Shown in pieces: positions 8,565 to 16,570 of a stretch of 64,000 nucleotides of DNA. The notes beneath the pieces are model-generated. The model saw nothing but the letters and a program-made list of their open reading frames with translations. It had not been told where the DNA came from and ran no database searches. How positions within the stretch are numbered: position 1 is the stretch's first letter; each line of letters starts with the position of its first letter. Source of the stretch: Dyella terrae (GTDB lineage Bacteria; Pseudomonadota; Gammaproteobacteria; Xanthomonadales; Rhodanobacteraceae); the NCBI RefSeq assembly GCF_022394535.1, contig NZ_CP089414.1, positions 2,728,001 to 2,792,000 on the forward strand, written 5' to 3'. The position numbers and the translations under genes are program-made.

Positions 8565-9130
8565 GCAATGTCTCCGTGATGTGATCCATTGAGAACAAAC
8601 AAGCTCCCCCTGTTCTGGTAAAGACCACCGATGCTTCCTTCCTACCCTCCTTTCCGATTCGCGCTATGCATCAGCCACACTTGCCCGTCGCGCCACCGTG
8701 CTGGCGACACGCTTCATTGCTGTACAGAAAAATCACCCTAATCCCGCACGGGAAAGGCATCCGTTGCCCATCCGCCGTGATACCCAACCAAGGACGGCGA
8801 GTGTAGAACGCGCATGCAATGCCACAACAAGAACAAACGCCAAAACGTGCTGTTCGGCGTGAACGATTCATCGAAACGATTCAAATCATGGCGTTGCCGC
8901 GTACTTCCGCGTTGTATCAACAACACACGGACCATGACCGTACAAACGCAACTTCATTCGTCCAAAGTTGAAATTGACGGTCGCTTCACGACGCAATGGC
9001 TTCATTGCTCAAGCGTTCTTCGATGCAAGTAATTCCGGCCATGCAAGAGCTTGCGTCTCGCTGTACCGCGATCTAAACGCGCACTGAATCACGCAGCACC
9101 GCGGATGACGCAAATTGCGCTACCAAACGC
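8565..9130. other. 566-bp stretch without a supported gene
   Basis: Lies upstream of the S53 peptidase and after the 3' end of the GT2 gene. It is locally richer in A+T than its neighbours and holds only short frames without Shine-Dalgarno or family signal. ACGATTCA occurs twice within about 15 bp near 8865-8885. It presumably includes the peptidase promoter, but no element could be placed with confidence. Confidence 0.5.
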
Positions 9131-9910
9131 TTAGCGCGGTGCTTTCTTGGACTGTCGCTCAGCCTGTTCACGAGCCTCGTGCAACTTTGCGTATTTCAGG
9201 AATGCGTAGAACGCACCGGTAACGCTGGCGATAAACCCGGCCCAGCCATTGAGGAAGTAGCGCTTACCGATGTATTGGCGCAGAAAGAACACCGGCGGAT
9301 AGAACACCATACGCAGGCCGGTGAAGCGTTGCTGCTTGCGCAGTTTGTACGCCACCATACCGGTGGTGTAGCGGTTGATCTTCTCCACGCGGGTAGCGAT
9401 GTCACCGTCGCCGTCATTGACGAAATCGGCGCGCCGAAGCGTTTTCACCGGGCCGTGCACTTCAACGGCGGCGTGCACCTCGACGTCGTTCATACCGCCG
9501 CGACGGCGGTCGAACAATCGCAGGTGTCCGTTGCGCCAGCTCCAGCGGTGCTGCACGGTCCAGAACATGCGCTCGCGACGCGGCAGGCGATAACCTGCAT
9601 AGCGTGGCTCGCTCAGTGCGCGCTCGATCTCCTCGCGGGTGCCCGGCGAGAGAATCTCGTCCGCATCCAGGTTGAGGATCCAATGGTAGCTTGCCATGTC
9701 GTAGGCGCGCTGCTTCTGCGGCCCGTAGTCATCGAACGGATGTACGGCCACGCGCGCACCATGCTTCCGAGCAATGGCGACGGTATCGTCCGTCGAGCCC
9801 GAATCGAGCACGACGATTTCCTCGGCCCAGTCCACCTCATTGAGGCATGCGTCGAGCGTGTCGGCATTGTTAAAGGTGATAACCACCACCGACAGCGGTT
9901 CGCGCGTCAT
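9131..9910 (-). CDS. glycosyltransferase family 2 (LPS core, WaaE/KdtX-like)
   Basis: A 259-residue GT-A enzyme. It starts LSVVVITFNNADTLDACLNEV with nucleotide-binding residues, then VVLDSGSTDDT and the metal-binding DXD-type LNLDADEIL. The C-terminal half has WSWRNGHLRLFDRR and a membrane-associated tail (RMVFYPPVFFLRQYIGKRYFLNGW), a pattern shared with WaaE/KdtX enzymes that add glucose to the inner core. The sugar donor cannot be read from sequence. The start ATG overlaps the stop of the O-antigen ligase gene by 4 bp (ATGA), so translation is coupled. It ends in a basic tail, RQSKKAPR. Confidence 0.9.
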   Translation of the reverse strand: MTREPLSVVVITFNNADTLDACLNEVDWAEEIVVLDSGSTDDTVAIARKHGARVAVHPFDDYGPQKQRAYDMASYHWILNLDADEILSPGTREEIERALSEPRYAGYRLPRRERMFWTVQHRWSWRNGHLRLFDRRRGGMNDVEVHAAVEVHGPVKTLRRADFVNDGDGDIATRVEKINRYTTGMVAYKLRKQQRFTGLRMVFYPPVFFLRQYIGKRYFLNGWAGFIASVTGAFYAFLKYAKLHEAREQAERQSKKAPR

Positions 9911-11178
9911 GCGGCCTCCCCCTGCTGCGCCGGAAACACGTAGAGCGCCGCGCACCAAAGGCCCAGCAACCAGGCAAACAGCAAGCCCCACCAGGCCGAA
10001 TAGAACGCCAGGTGCGTGTTGAGTGGAAACAGCATCACGGCCAAGGCCAGCGTGACAGGGAAAGCCCGCTCGCGAGCGCCCTTCCCCACGCGACGCCATG
10101 CACGAAGTGCGAGGCCAATAGCGGCGAGCCAGCACAGCATGCCAAGCACGCCGGTTTCGGTGAGCACTTCCAGCAACCACTGATGCGCGTGACACGCACC
10201 CTCGCCGGGCCCACACGCCTCGAGCGAAACCACGAAATGATCGTCAGAGGGTGCGTAGTGTGGATAGGCATAACGGTAGGCGCGAACACCAACACCGTTG
10301 ATGGGATGCGCTTCGAACATCGCGATGCTGGTACGCCAGATGTCTAGCCGCCCGCTCAACGCCATGTCGACCGACTGCCCCGAACCGCCCAGCGCCTGCA
10401 GCGAGCGATCCATACGCAACTGGAACCGCTCGGAGGTTTTCCAGGCGATACCACCGGCAAGCAGCACCACCACCACGAGGCCACTCGCGAGCGCCATGAA
10501 GCGCAGCGGTGAACGCGCGATGCGCCACGCGAAGCCCAGTGCCACCAGTGCGTAACACAGCCAGGATGCACGCGACCCCGACATCAGCACCGGCCCTAGC
10601 AGCAGGAAAAAAGCGGCGAGCACGCCTTTCGTTCCCCAGCGACGCTGCGCCACCCACAACACAAAGGGCGCGAGCACCGACAGGCTGGGCCCGAGCTTCA
10701 GGTTGCCTGCGCCGAAGATCCCCGAGATGCGCTCAGGCTCCGCATGTCCCCCGAGGCTCCAGCCGGTCAGGATCTGCACCCATGCATCCAGCGCCCATAG
10801 CGCCAGCACCACGGCCACGGCCTGATACAGAGCATCAAGCTTGTCCTCGCGACGAATGGCGAAGCAGGCATAGAGGCCCAGCGGTGCATAGCGCAGCAAC
10901 GAGGCCACCGTGCTCCAACTCTTGCCCGGAGCGACCGAATCCACGGCGGAGATGAGCGCCGCGCCCACGTAACCGGCCAGCAGCCACAGCAACAGACGGG
11001 CGCCTTCGTGCTCGCGCAACGCAGCGGGATGCCGTACGAACAACATCACGGTGCCCAGCAGGCACAGCAACGTGCCTAGCTCGGCGCTGCGCCCGAAGGG
11101 CAGCAAGGCGATCACCAGCCAGAACGGCAACAGCGGAGAGCGCAGCCAGGCCTTCAGGGATGCAGCGATAGGACTCAT
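9907..11178 (-). CDS. O-antigen ligase family (Wzy_C) membrane protein
   Basis: A 423-residue polytopic inner-membrane protein with about 11-12 hydrophobic segments. The large periplasmic loop contains GRLDIWRTSIAMFEAHPINGVGVRAYR and then AHQWLLEVLTETGVLGM, the conserved Wzy_C/WaaL motif. It would transfer an undecaprenyl-linked glycan to lipid A-core, or polymerise it; ligase and polymerase cannot be separated by sequence here. Its neighbours, two LPS-type glycosyltransferases, favour a core-linked ligase role (WaaL). It lies 60 bp downstream of the GT4 gene and overlaps the GT2 gene, forming one minus-strand transcript. Confidence 0.88.
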   Translation of the reverse strand: MSPIAASLKAWLRSPLLPFWLVIALLPFGRSAELGTLLCLLGTVMLFVRHPAALREHEGARLLLWLLAGYVGAALISAVDSVAPGKSWSTVASLLRYAPLGLYACFAIRREDKLDALYQAVAVVLALWALDAWVQILTGWSLGGHAEPERISGIFGAGNLKLGPSLSVLAPFVLWVAQRRWGTKGVLAAFFLLLGPVLMSGSRASWLCYALVALGFAWRIARSPLRFMALASGLVVVVLLAGGIAWKTSERFQLRMDRSLQALGGSGQSVDMALSGRLDIWRTSIAMFEAHPINGVGVRAYRYAYPHYAPSDDHFVVSLEACGPGEGACHAHQWLLEVLTETGVLGMLCWLAAIGLALRAWRRVGKGARERAFPVTLALAVMLFPLNTHLAFYSAWWGLLFAWLLGLWCAALYVFPAQQGEAA

Positions 11179-11238
11179 GCGTGGGTCAACAAGGGCGATC
11201 CGCGCATTGTAGGTGAGCGCGTCGACCGGAGCGCTGCG

Positions 11239-12390
11239 TCAGGCGGCGGTGAGCTCGTCGTACAGGGCCAGCGTGGCCTGCTGCATATCGCTGAGGCGAT
11301 AGCTCTGCAGCATCGGGATAGGCGGAGCCACGCGCAGCAGCTCGGCTGCGCGCTCAACCAGTCGCTCGCGGTCCGCCGGGGGCACGCGGCCGGCCGGGTA
11401 CAGTTCGGCCAGCAGCTCGCCCACGCCACCGTGCGCGTAACCCAGCACGGGGCGGCACAGCGACAGCGCCTCGATCACGGTGCGCCCGAACGACTCGGGT
11501 TTGTTCGACAGCTGCAGCACCAGCGAGGAAATGGCGTAGATGTCGCGCACGTCGCTGCGGGGTGGCGTCATCACCACCTGCGCGTCCAGGCCACGGGCCC
11601 GGACAAGGTTGCGCAGCTCGTCCACGTAGGCTTCGCGGCCTGGCTCGATCACGCCCAGCAAGAGCAAGCGCACGTCAATGCCGCGACGCTTCAACTCGGC
11701 CACCAGCTCAATGGCGTCGTGGTGGCCCTTCAGGCGCGTTCCGCGTCCCGGCAGGGTCAGCAAGGGCGCGCCGGCCAGGGCCGGAAATTCGGCGAAGAAC
11801 GCCTTGCGCCAGCCGTCGTCGGGCCGGTGGCCGTACGGAAAAGCATCCGGATCGATACCGCGCGGAATCACCCGCACGCGGCCCGGTTCCAGCCACGAGT
11901 AATGGCTGAGCATGAAATCGCGCAGGGTCTGCGAAACGGCAATGACGCGCTCGCCCCGCAGCAGGATCGCGCTGTAGCGCCCCGGCGAATTGAGCCCATG
12001 CACCGTGGTCACGAAATGTGGCGCCGGCTTCATACCCTTGAGGGCCCACCAACCCAGCCAGGCCGGCAGGCGGGACCGCGCATGCACGATGTCCGGCCGG
12101 AGTTCGCGCAGCAGCTTGCGCAACTGACCCACCTTCATGAAGGTACCGAGCGACTTGCGGCCGATGTCCAGGGTGATGTGACGGCTACCCTCGGCTTCCA
12201 GCTGGGACACCATGCGGCCACCGGCAGAAATGACGATGGATTGATGCCCCGCCTGAACCAAAGCACGCGCAATCTCCAGCGCAGACCGTTCCGCCCCGCC
12301 CGAGTTCAGGGCGGGGATCAGCTGAACGATGGTCAGTGACCTCGCTGGTGTGGCGATTGCTGACATGATTTGTTCAAAAGGAGCCTTCAT
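11239..12390 (-). CDS. glycosyltransferase family 4
   Basis: A 383-residue GT-B enzyme. The N-terminal acceptor domain begins IVQLIPALNSGGAERSALE with the glycine-rich loop of the family. The nucleotide-sugar domain carries LPGRGTRLKGHHDAIELV and the ESFGRTVIEALSLCRPVL segment with the E-x7-E-type motif. It probably adds a hexose or heptose to the LPS core or to a lipid-linked glycan on the cytoplasmic side. It is the first gene of the minus-strand unit with the ligase and GT2. The start at 12390 has AGGA directly adjacent, and an in-frame ATG at 12366 is possible. Substrate is unknown. Confidence 0.9.
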   Translation of the reverse strand: MKAPFEQIMSAIATPARSLTIVQLIPALNSGGAERSALEIARALVQAGHQSIVISAGGRMVSQLEAEGSRHITLDIGRKSLGTFMKVGQLRKLLRELRPDIVHARSRLPAWLGWWALKGMKPAPHFVTTVHGLNSPGRYSAILLRGERVIAVSQTLRDFMLSHYSWLEPGRVRVIPRGIDPDAFPYGHRPDDGWRKAFFAEFPALAGAPLLTLPGRGTRLKGHHDAIELVAELKRRGIDVRLLLLGVIEPGREAYVDELRNLVRARGLDAQVVMTPPRSDVRDIYAISSLVLQLSNKPESFGRTVIEALSLCRPVLGYAHGGVGELLAELYPAGRVPPADRERLVERAAELLRVAPPIPMLQSYRLSDMQQATLALYDELTAA

Positions 12391-12464
12391 TCCTGAGAGG
12401 CAAGCAGCAATCGTGCCTAAACCGGCGCGCTAGATTGTTTCAGTTGTAACGGATGGTGTTTGAA

Positions 12465-12671
12465 TCAGTCCCGCAGCACGTAATGCGCGCCGCAATAAGG
12501 ACATGTGGATTCACCGCCGTCCTCGACGATCGGCAAATAGACCTTCGGGTGGGAGTTCCACAGCGTCATGCCGGGCATCGGGCAGGACAGCGGAAGGTCC
12601 GAGCGCGTCACTTCGTAACGATTTTCGGCATTCGCCGGGATCAACGGGGCAGCCGCAGGGGAACGCGACAT
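12465..12671 (-). CDS. small CHCC-type zinc-finger protein
   Basis: A 68-residue protein with the zf-CHCC pattern: LPLSCPMPGMTLWNSHPKVYLPI followed by TCPYCGAHYVL. The three Cys and one His would bind a single zinc. The family resembles the C-terminal part of the NDUFS6 accessory subunit of complex I and is widespread as a stand-alone protein in proteobacteria; its function is not established. The start at 12671 is preceded by GGAG with a 9-nt spacer, while the in-frame ATG at 12686 has none. It follows the start of the GT4 gene on the same strand and could be the first gene of that transcript. Confidence 0.88.
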   Translation of the reverse strand: MSRSPAAAPLIPANAENRYEVTRSDLPLSCPMPGMTLWNSHPKVYLPIVEDGGESTCPYCGAHYVLRD

Positions 12672-12885
12672 GGGGTCAAACTCCATCAGGACACCAGACC
12701 GCCCATGTTAGCAGGCCGGCACTGGAATCCGCCGACATAGGACATAGTGCTAGCGACCAATGTCGGGGGCCTTCGTAGCGGCCGAGAATGCCCATCGGCC
12801 CGAATCAGGTGGGGGGAATCGAAGGGCTCGCAATCCGACAGTCCGTGGATGGCGGGCGCGTGCCCATTCTCGTACAGAGATCGTC

Positions 12886-14145
12886 ATGGACTTCGCCAAA
12901 ATCGTCGGCCGCATCAAGGCCATCCTCGGCTCGCCACGGACCGAATGGCCCGTCATCGCCGCAGAACCCGCCACCATCGGCGGCCTCTTTCGCAACTACA
13001 TCTGCATCGTCGCTGCGCTGCCTGTCGTCACCCAGTTCATCAGGGGCACCCTGATTGGTCACGGCGGCTTCGGCGTGCACGTGCACACGCCACTGGGCAT
13101 GGGCCTGCTCGGCATGATCCTGCACTACGCACTGACCTTGATGGTGACGTACGTGGCGGCTCTCATTGTCGACGCACTTGCCCCCACCTTCGGCGGCACC
13201 AAGGACCCGGTGCAGGCGCTAAAGACGGTGGCCTATGGCTGGACCGCGGGCTGGGTGGCCGGCATCGCCATGATCATTCCCTGGCTAGGCTGGCTGGTCG
13301 CCATCGCCGGCCTCATCTATGGCATCTATCTGCTCTACCTTGGCCTGCCGCACACCATGCGCTGCCCCACCGACAAGGCGGCTGGATACACCGCAGTCAC
13401 CGTGATCGCCGGCATCGTGCTGAGCTGGATCGTTGCCCTCGTCGTGGGCGGCATTTTCGGCACGGCGGTGCTCACCGGTGCGTCGGCCACCGGCATGCAC
13501 GTCACTCGCAGCGATGGCGCAACGGTAACGGTCGACCCGGACAGTGCACTCGGCAAGCTTTCCGCCATCGGCGCCAACACGGCGCGTGCCGCAAAGGATT
13601 TGGATAACGCGCAAAAGACCGGCGACGTAGCCGCGCAGCAGACGGCCATGGGTAAGCTGATGAGCGGCGACGGCAAGAGGGTAGCGACATCGCTTTCACC
13701 CCAGACGCTGCAAGGTTTCCTGCCCGATGAGTTGGACGGTATGAAGCGCAGCGACTTCAACGCCCAGCGTTCCGGTGCCATGGGTATGCAGATCTCCACG
13801 GCGCGTGCTACCTACAGCGACGGCCGCGTCCGCACCCTGCAAATGGAAGTGGCAGACGCGGGCAACGTGCGCGACGTGGCCGCCGTGGCCAGTCCGGCAA
13901 CACCCACCACGGAAGACCAGACTGACCGCAGCTACGATAAAACCTATACCGACCACGACCGCCTGGTGCACGAATCGTGGGATGTGCAGACCAAGAGTGG
14001 CGAGTTCAGCGTCGTGGTAGCCGATCGCTTCACGGTCAAGGCAAGCGGTAATGCCGAGGACATCGACGAACTCAAGCAGGCGGTGAACGACCTGGACCTG
14101 GGCAGGCTCGCCCTGCTGAAGAATGCGGGCATCGGCGACCACTGA
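12886..14145 (+). CDS. Yip1 family membrane protein with a long soluble C-terminal region
   Basis: A 419-residue protein. The N-terminal 200 residues match the Yip1/DUF1282-type membrane domain: MDFAKIVGRIKAILGSPRTEW (conserved RIKxIL..P..EW), then about five hydrophobic segments (LHYALTLMVTYVAALIVDAL, IAMIIPWLGWLVAIAGLIYG, AVTVIAGIVLSWIVALVVGG). Residues about 205-419 form a soluble region of unknown fold with regular strands and no Cys, possibly periplasmic. Family members are poorly understood; transport or membrane-organisation roles have been proposed. The ATG at 12886 follows AGAGA. A strong bidirectional terminator follows. Confidence 0.8.
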   Translation: MDFAKIVGRIKAILGSPRTEWPVIAAEPATIGGLFRNYICIVAALPVVTQFIRGTLIGHGGFGVHVHTPLGMGLLGMILHYALTLMVTYVAALIVDALAPTFGGTKDPVQALKTVAYGWTAGWVAGIAMIIPWLGWLVAIAGLIYGIYLLYLGLPHTMRCPTDKAAGYTAVTVIAGIVLSWIVALVVGGIFGTAVLTGASATGMHVTRSDGATVTVDPDSALGKLSAIGANTARAAKDLDNAQKTGDVAAQQTAMGKLMSGDGKRVATSLSPQTLQGFLPDELDGMKRSDFNAQRSGAMGMQISTARATYSDGRVRTLQMEVADAGNVRDVAAVASPATPTTEDQTDRSYDKTYTDHDRLVHESWDVQTKSGEFSVVVADRFTVKASGNAEDIDELKQAVNDLDLGRLALLKNAGIGDH

Positions 14146-14155
14146 TCCCATAAAG

Positions 14156-14186
14156 AAAAAGCCCGCGCTTATGGCGCGGGCTTTTT
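14156..14186. terminator. strong bidirectional intrinsic terminator
   Basis: Stem GCCCGCGC/GCGCGGGC (14161-14168 and 14174-14181) is flanked by A5 on the left and T5 on the right, so it works in both directions for the convergent Yip1 and YceI genes. Confidence 0.92.
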
Positions 14187-14204
14187 CACTTACGACGTTC
14201 GTGC

Positions 14205-14798
14205 TTACTTAGCGGCGTCGGCCTTCGGCACCGATGCTTCGGTGGTGATGCGCACCTTGATCTCGTCGCTCACGTTCGGCACGTAGGCACCCATGCCGAA
14301 GTCAGAACGCTTCAGCGTGGTGGAGGCGTCGAAGCCCACCGTCTGCACCTTCATCATCGGGTGCTCACCGCTCTTGTTGAGCGTAGCGTCCAGCGTCACC
14401 GGCTTGGTCACGCCGTGCACGGTGAGATCACCCGTGACCTTGTACTTGTTGCCACCAGCGGCCTGCACCTTGGTGCTCTTGAAGGTGATGGTCGGGTACT
14501 TGTCGGCATCGAAGAAGTCCGGCTTCTTCAGGTGCTCGTCGAGCTTCGACACGTGTGTATCGAGGTCGGTCAGCGGCAGGGTCACGTCGACGGAGGACTT
14601 GGACACGTCCTTGTCGTCGAACACGATGGTGCCGTCGCCGATGCCGAGGTTGGCGGTCGGGTTGGAGAAACCGAAGTGGTTCCAGCTGAACAGGACCATG
14701 GTGTGGCCCGGATCCATCTTGTAGGTCACCGGGGCGGCCTGGACGGACACGGCGGCGCTGACGAGGCCGGCGAGAACGAGGTAACGAAGTGCACGCAT
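14205..14798 (-). CDS. YceI family periplasmic protein
   Basis: A 197-residue protein with signal peptide MRALRYLVLAGLVSAAVSVQA. The lipocalin-like YceI barrel follows (VTYKMDPGHTMVLFSWNHFGFS, DKYPTITFKSTKV, GDLTVHGVTKPVTLDATL, TLKRSDFGMGAYVPNVSDEI). YceI proteins bind long isoprenoid or lipid-like ligands; E. coli YceI is induced at high pH. Physiological ligands are mostly unknown. The ATG at 14798 begins the signal peptide. It lies 52 bp after the RutE-like gene on the same strand. A second YceI protein is at 28554-29165. Confidence 0.93.
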   Translation of the reverse strand: MRALRYLVLAGLVSAAVSVQAAPVTYKMDPGHTMVLFSWNHFGFSNPTANLGIGDGTIVFDDKDVSKSSVDVTLPLTDLDTHVSKLDEHLKKPDFFDADKYPTITFKSTKVQAAGGNKYKVTGDLTVHGVTKPVTLDATLNKSGEHPMMKVQTVGFDASTTLKRSDFGMGAYVPNVSDEIKVRITTEASVPKADAAK

Positions 14799-14850
14799 GG
14801 GTTGAATCTCCACAGGGTTGGGGGTTGGCGAACCGATGACGAACAAAGCG

Positions 14851-15444
14851 TCAGGCGATCCGGCAAGCTTCGTCGAACGAGAGGCGCGGGCTGCGCGGGA
14901 ACAGGTCGCGGCTGGCATCGCCGTAGCCGAGGTTGACCAGGAAGTTGGACTTGACCGTGGTGCCGGCAAAGAAGGCGCCGTCCACGCCGGCACCGTCGAA
15001 GCCGGACATCGGGCCGCAATCCAGGCCCACCGCACGGGCGGCCATCATCAGGTAGGCACCCTGCAACGAGCCATTGCGGAACGCGGTGACATCGATCAGC
15101 GCCTGGTTACCCACGAACCAGCTGCGCGCGTCGGCATGCGGGAACAGCTGCGGCAGCTTTTCGTAGAACGCGTGGTCGGTGCCGACAATGGCAGTGACCG
15201 GCGCGGCCAGGGTCTTGGCACGGTTGCCGTCGGACAGGAACGGCGCAAGCTTTTCCTTGGCCTCCTTCGACTTCACGAACACCACGCGCATCGGCGAGGA
15301 GTTGGCGCTGGTCGGCCCGAACTTGGCGAGCTCGTAGACCTGGTGCAGCTGCTCGTCCGTCACCTCTTTCGGCAGCCAGGCGTTGTACGTACGGGCCGTA
15401 CGAAACAGTTGATCGAAGGCGGCCTCGGAAAGCTTCTCGCTCAT
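14851..15444 (-). CDS. RutE-like malonic semialdehyde reductase / nitroreductase family
   Basis: A 197-residue FMN-dependent nitroreductase-fold enzyme. The N-terminal [12 protein letters not shown] and the block [21 protein letters not shown] are the RutE/HadB signature, with [15 protein letters not shown] near the C-terminus. RutE reduces malonic semialdehyde to 3-hydroxypropionate in the Rut pyrimidine pathway, but no other rut gene is nearby, so the substrate here is unknown and a general NAD(P)H:quinone or aldehyde reductase role is as likely. It is probably co-transcribed with the downstream YceI gene. Length is normal for the family. Confidence 0.85.
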   Translation of the reverse strand: MSEKLSEAAFDQLFRTARTYNAWLPKEVTDEQLHQVYELAKFGPTSANSSPMRVVFVKSKEAKEKLAPFLSDGNRAKTLAAPVTAIVGTDHAFYEKLPQLFPHADARSWFVGNQALIDVTAFRNGSLQGAYLMMAARAVGLDCGPMSGFDGAGVDGAFFAGTTVKSNFLVNLGYGDASRDLFPRSPRLSFDEACRIA

Positions 15445-15583
15445 GGGTATCCTTTGGGCATAGGGACGCAGCGCGCCGGGATCGGCGCAATGGCGTGCAG
15501 TGTAAGCGCGGTCGCGGGAAAACAGGACACAGGCCAATGAAACGAACTGTGCTGTCCAGGGAAACAATGCGGTGGACAGACGC

Positions 15584-16570
15584 ATGCTGAAACTGCATGG
15601 CGATTGCTGGGTCATCACCGACGGCGCCGCCGGCAACCAGCGCCAGGCACTGGCGCTGGCCGAGATGCTGGGCATGCCGGTCCGCCACCTTCAGCTCGAA
15701 CCCGCCGCACCCTGGTCCTGGCTGGCGCCCCGCCTGGCCCTGGGCGCGCGACTCGCACTCGACGCCACCCAGCGCCGCCAGTTCGCCGCGCCCTGGCCCA
15801 CCGTGGCCATCGGCTGTGGCCGTTCTGCCGCGCTGTATACACGGTTGCTGCGCCCGCTAAGCGGGGGCACCTGCTACACGGTGCAGATCCTCGACCCACG
15901 TGTGGATCCCAGGCATTGGGACACGGTGATCGCCCCGCAGCATGATCAGCTCACTGGCCGTAACGTCATCCGTCCGCTGGGCTCGCTCAATCCGGTGGAT
16001 GAGGTATGGCTGCAGGACGGCCGCGACGCGGACCCCGCATTCGCCAGCCTGCCCCAGCCCCGCGTCGGCGTGCTGCTGGGCGGGCCACGCAAAGGGGTGA
16101 CCTTCAACGAGAGCTACATCGACCAGTTGATCCACGGCCTGCACGCACGACGTCGCCTGGAGGGTGGCAGCCTGCTGGTGATGGCGTCACGGCGAACACC
16201 TCCGGCGCTGGTAGAACGCATGCGCCAGGGGCTAGGCGATGTCCCCGGCCTCGTGTGGTCGGGACATGACGACGGCAGCAATCCCTATCCGGGTGTGCTG
16301 GGTTGGGCGGACCGCCTGGTAGTGACGCCCGACTCGGTCAACATGCTGTCTGAAGCCTGCGCCGCAGGTTGCCCCGTACATACGCTCGTGGTGGGCAGCC
16401 TGCCGGACAAACTCGAACGGTTCCACAAGGCACTGCGCGGAGCGGGCCTGTTGCATTCGCTCGATGCGACGGACACACCTCCGGTCCCGCCGCTACGCGT
16501 GACAGCGGCCATCGCCGCCACCCTGCACGACCTCATCGCGCTGCGGCAGGGCGAAACGGACCGAGACTAG
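15584..16570 (+). CDS. mitochondrial fission ELM1 family (DUF1022) protein
   Basis: A 328-residue protein of the ELM1/DUF1022 family, which has a GT-B-like fold. Visible family segments are [69 protein letters not shown] and [22 protein letters not shown]. In plants ELM1 affects mitochondrial fission; in bacteria the role is unknown, and a glycosyltransferase-like envelope function is suspected. The ATG at 15584 has GGTGG 8 nt upstream; a GTG at 15572 is an alternative. Its stop directly abuts the convergent glnE stop. Confidence 0.87.
   Translation: MLKLHGDCWVITDGAAGNQRQALALAEMLGMPVRHLQLEPAAPWSWLAPRLALGARLALDATQRRQFAAPWPTVAIGCGRSAALYTRLLRPLSGGTCYTVQILDPRVDPRHWDTVIAPQHDQLTGRNVIRPLGSLNPVDEVWLQDGRDADPAFASLPQPRVGVLLGGPRKGVTFNESYIDQLIHGLHARRRLEGGSLLVMASRRTPPALVERMRQGLGDVPGLVWSGHDDGSNPYPGVLGWADRLVVTPDSVNMLSEACAAGCPVHTLVVGSLPDKLERFHKALRGAGLLHSLDATDTPPVPPLRVTAAIAATLHDLIALRQGETDRD

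Noticed and set aside
8814..9032. A 72-codon open frame upstream of the S53 peptidase
   Set aside because: No Shine-Dalgarno, no conserved features, composition like noncoding AT-richer sequence.
12810..12830. Sequence resembling the reverse complement of a tRNA T-arm (GGGGGGAATCGAAGGG)
   Set aside because: The T-stem does not pair, and no acceptor or anticodon arm can be drawn around it.
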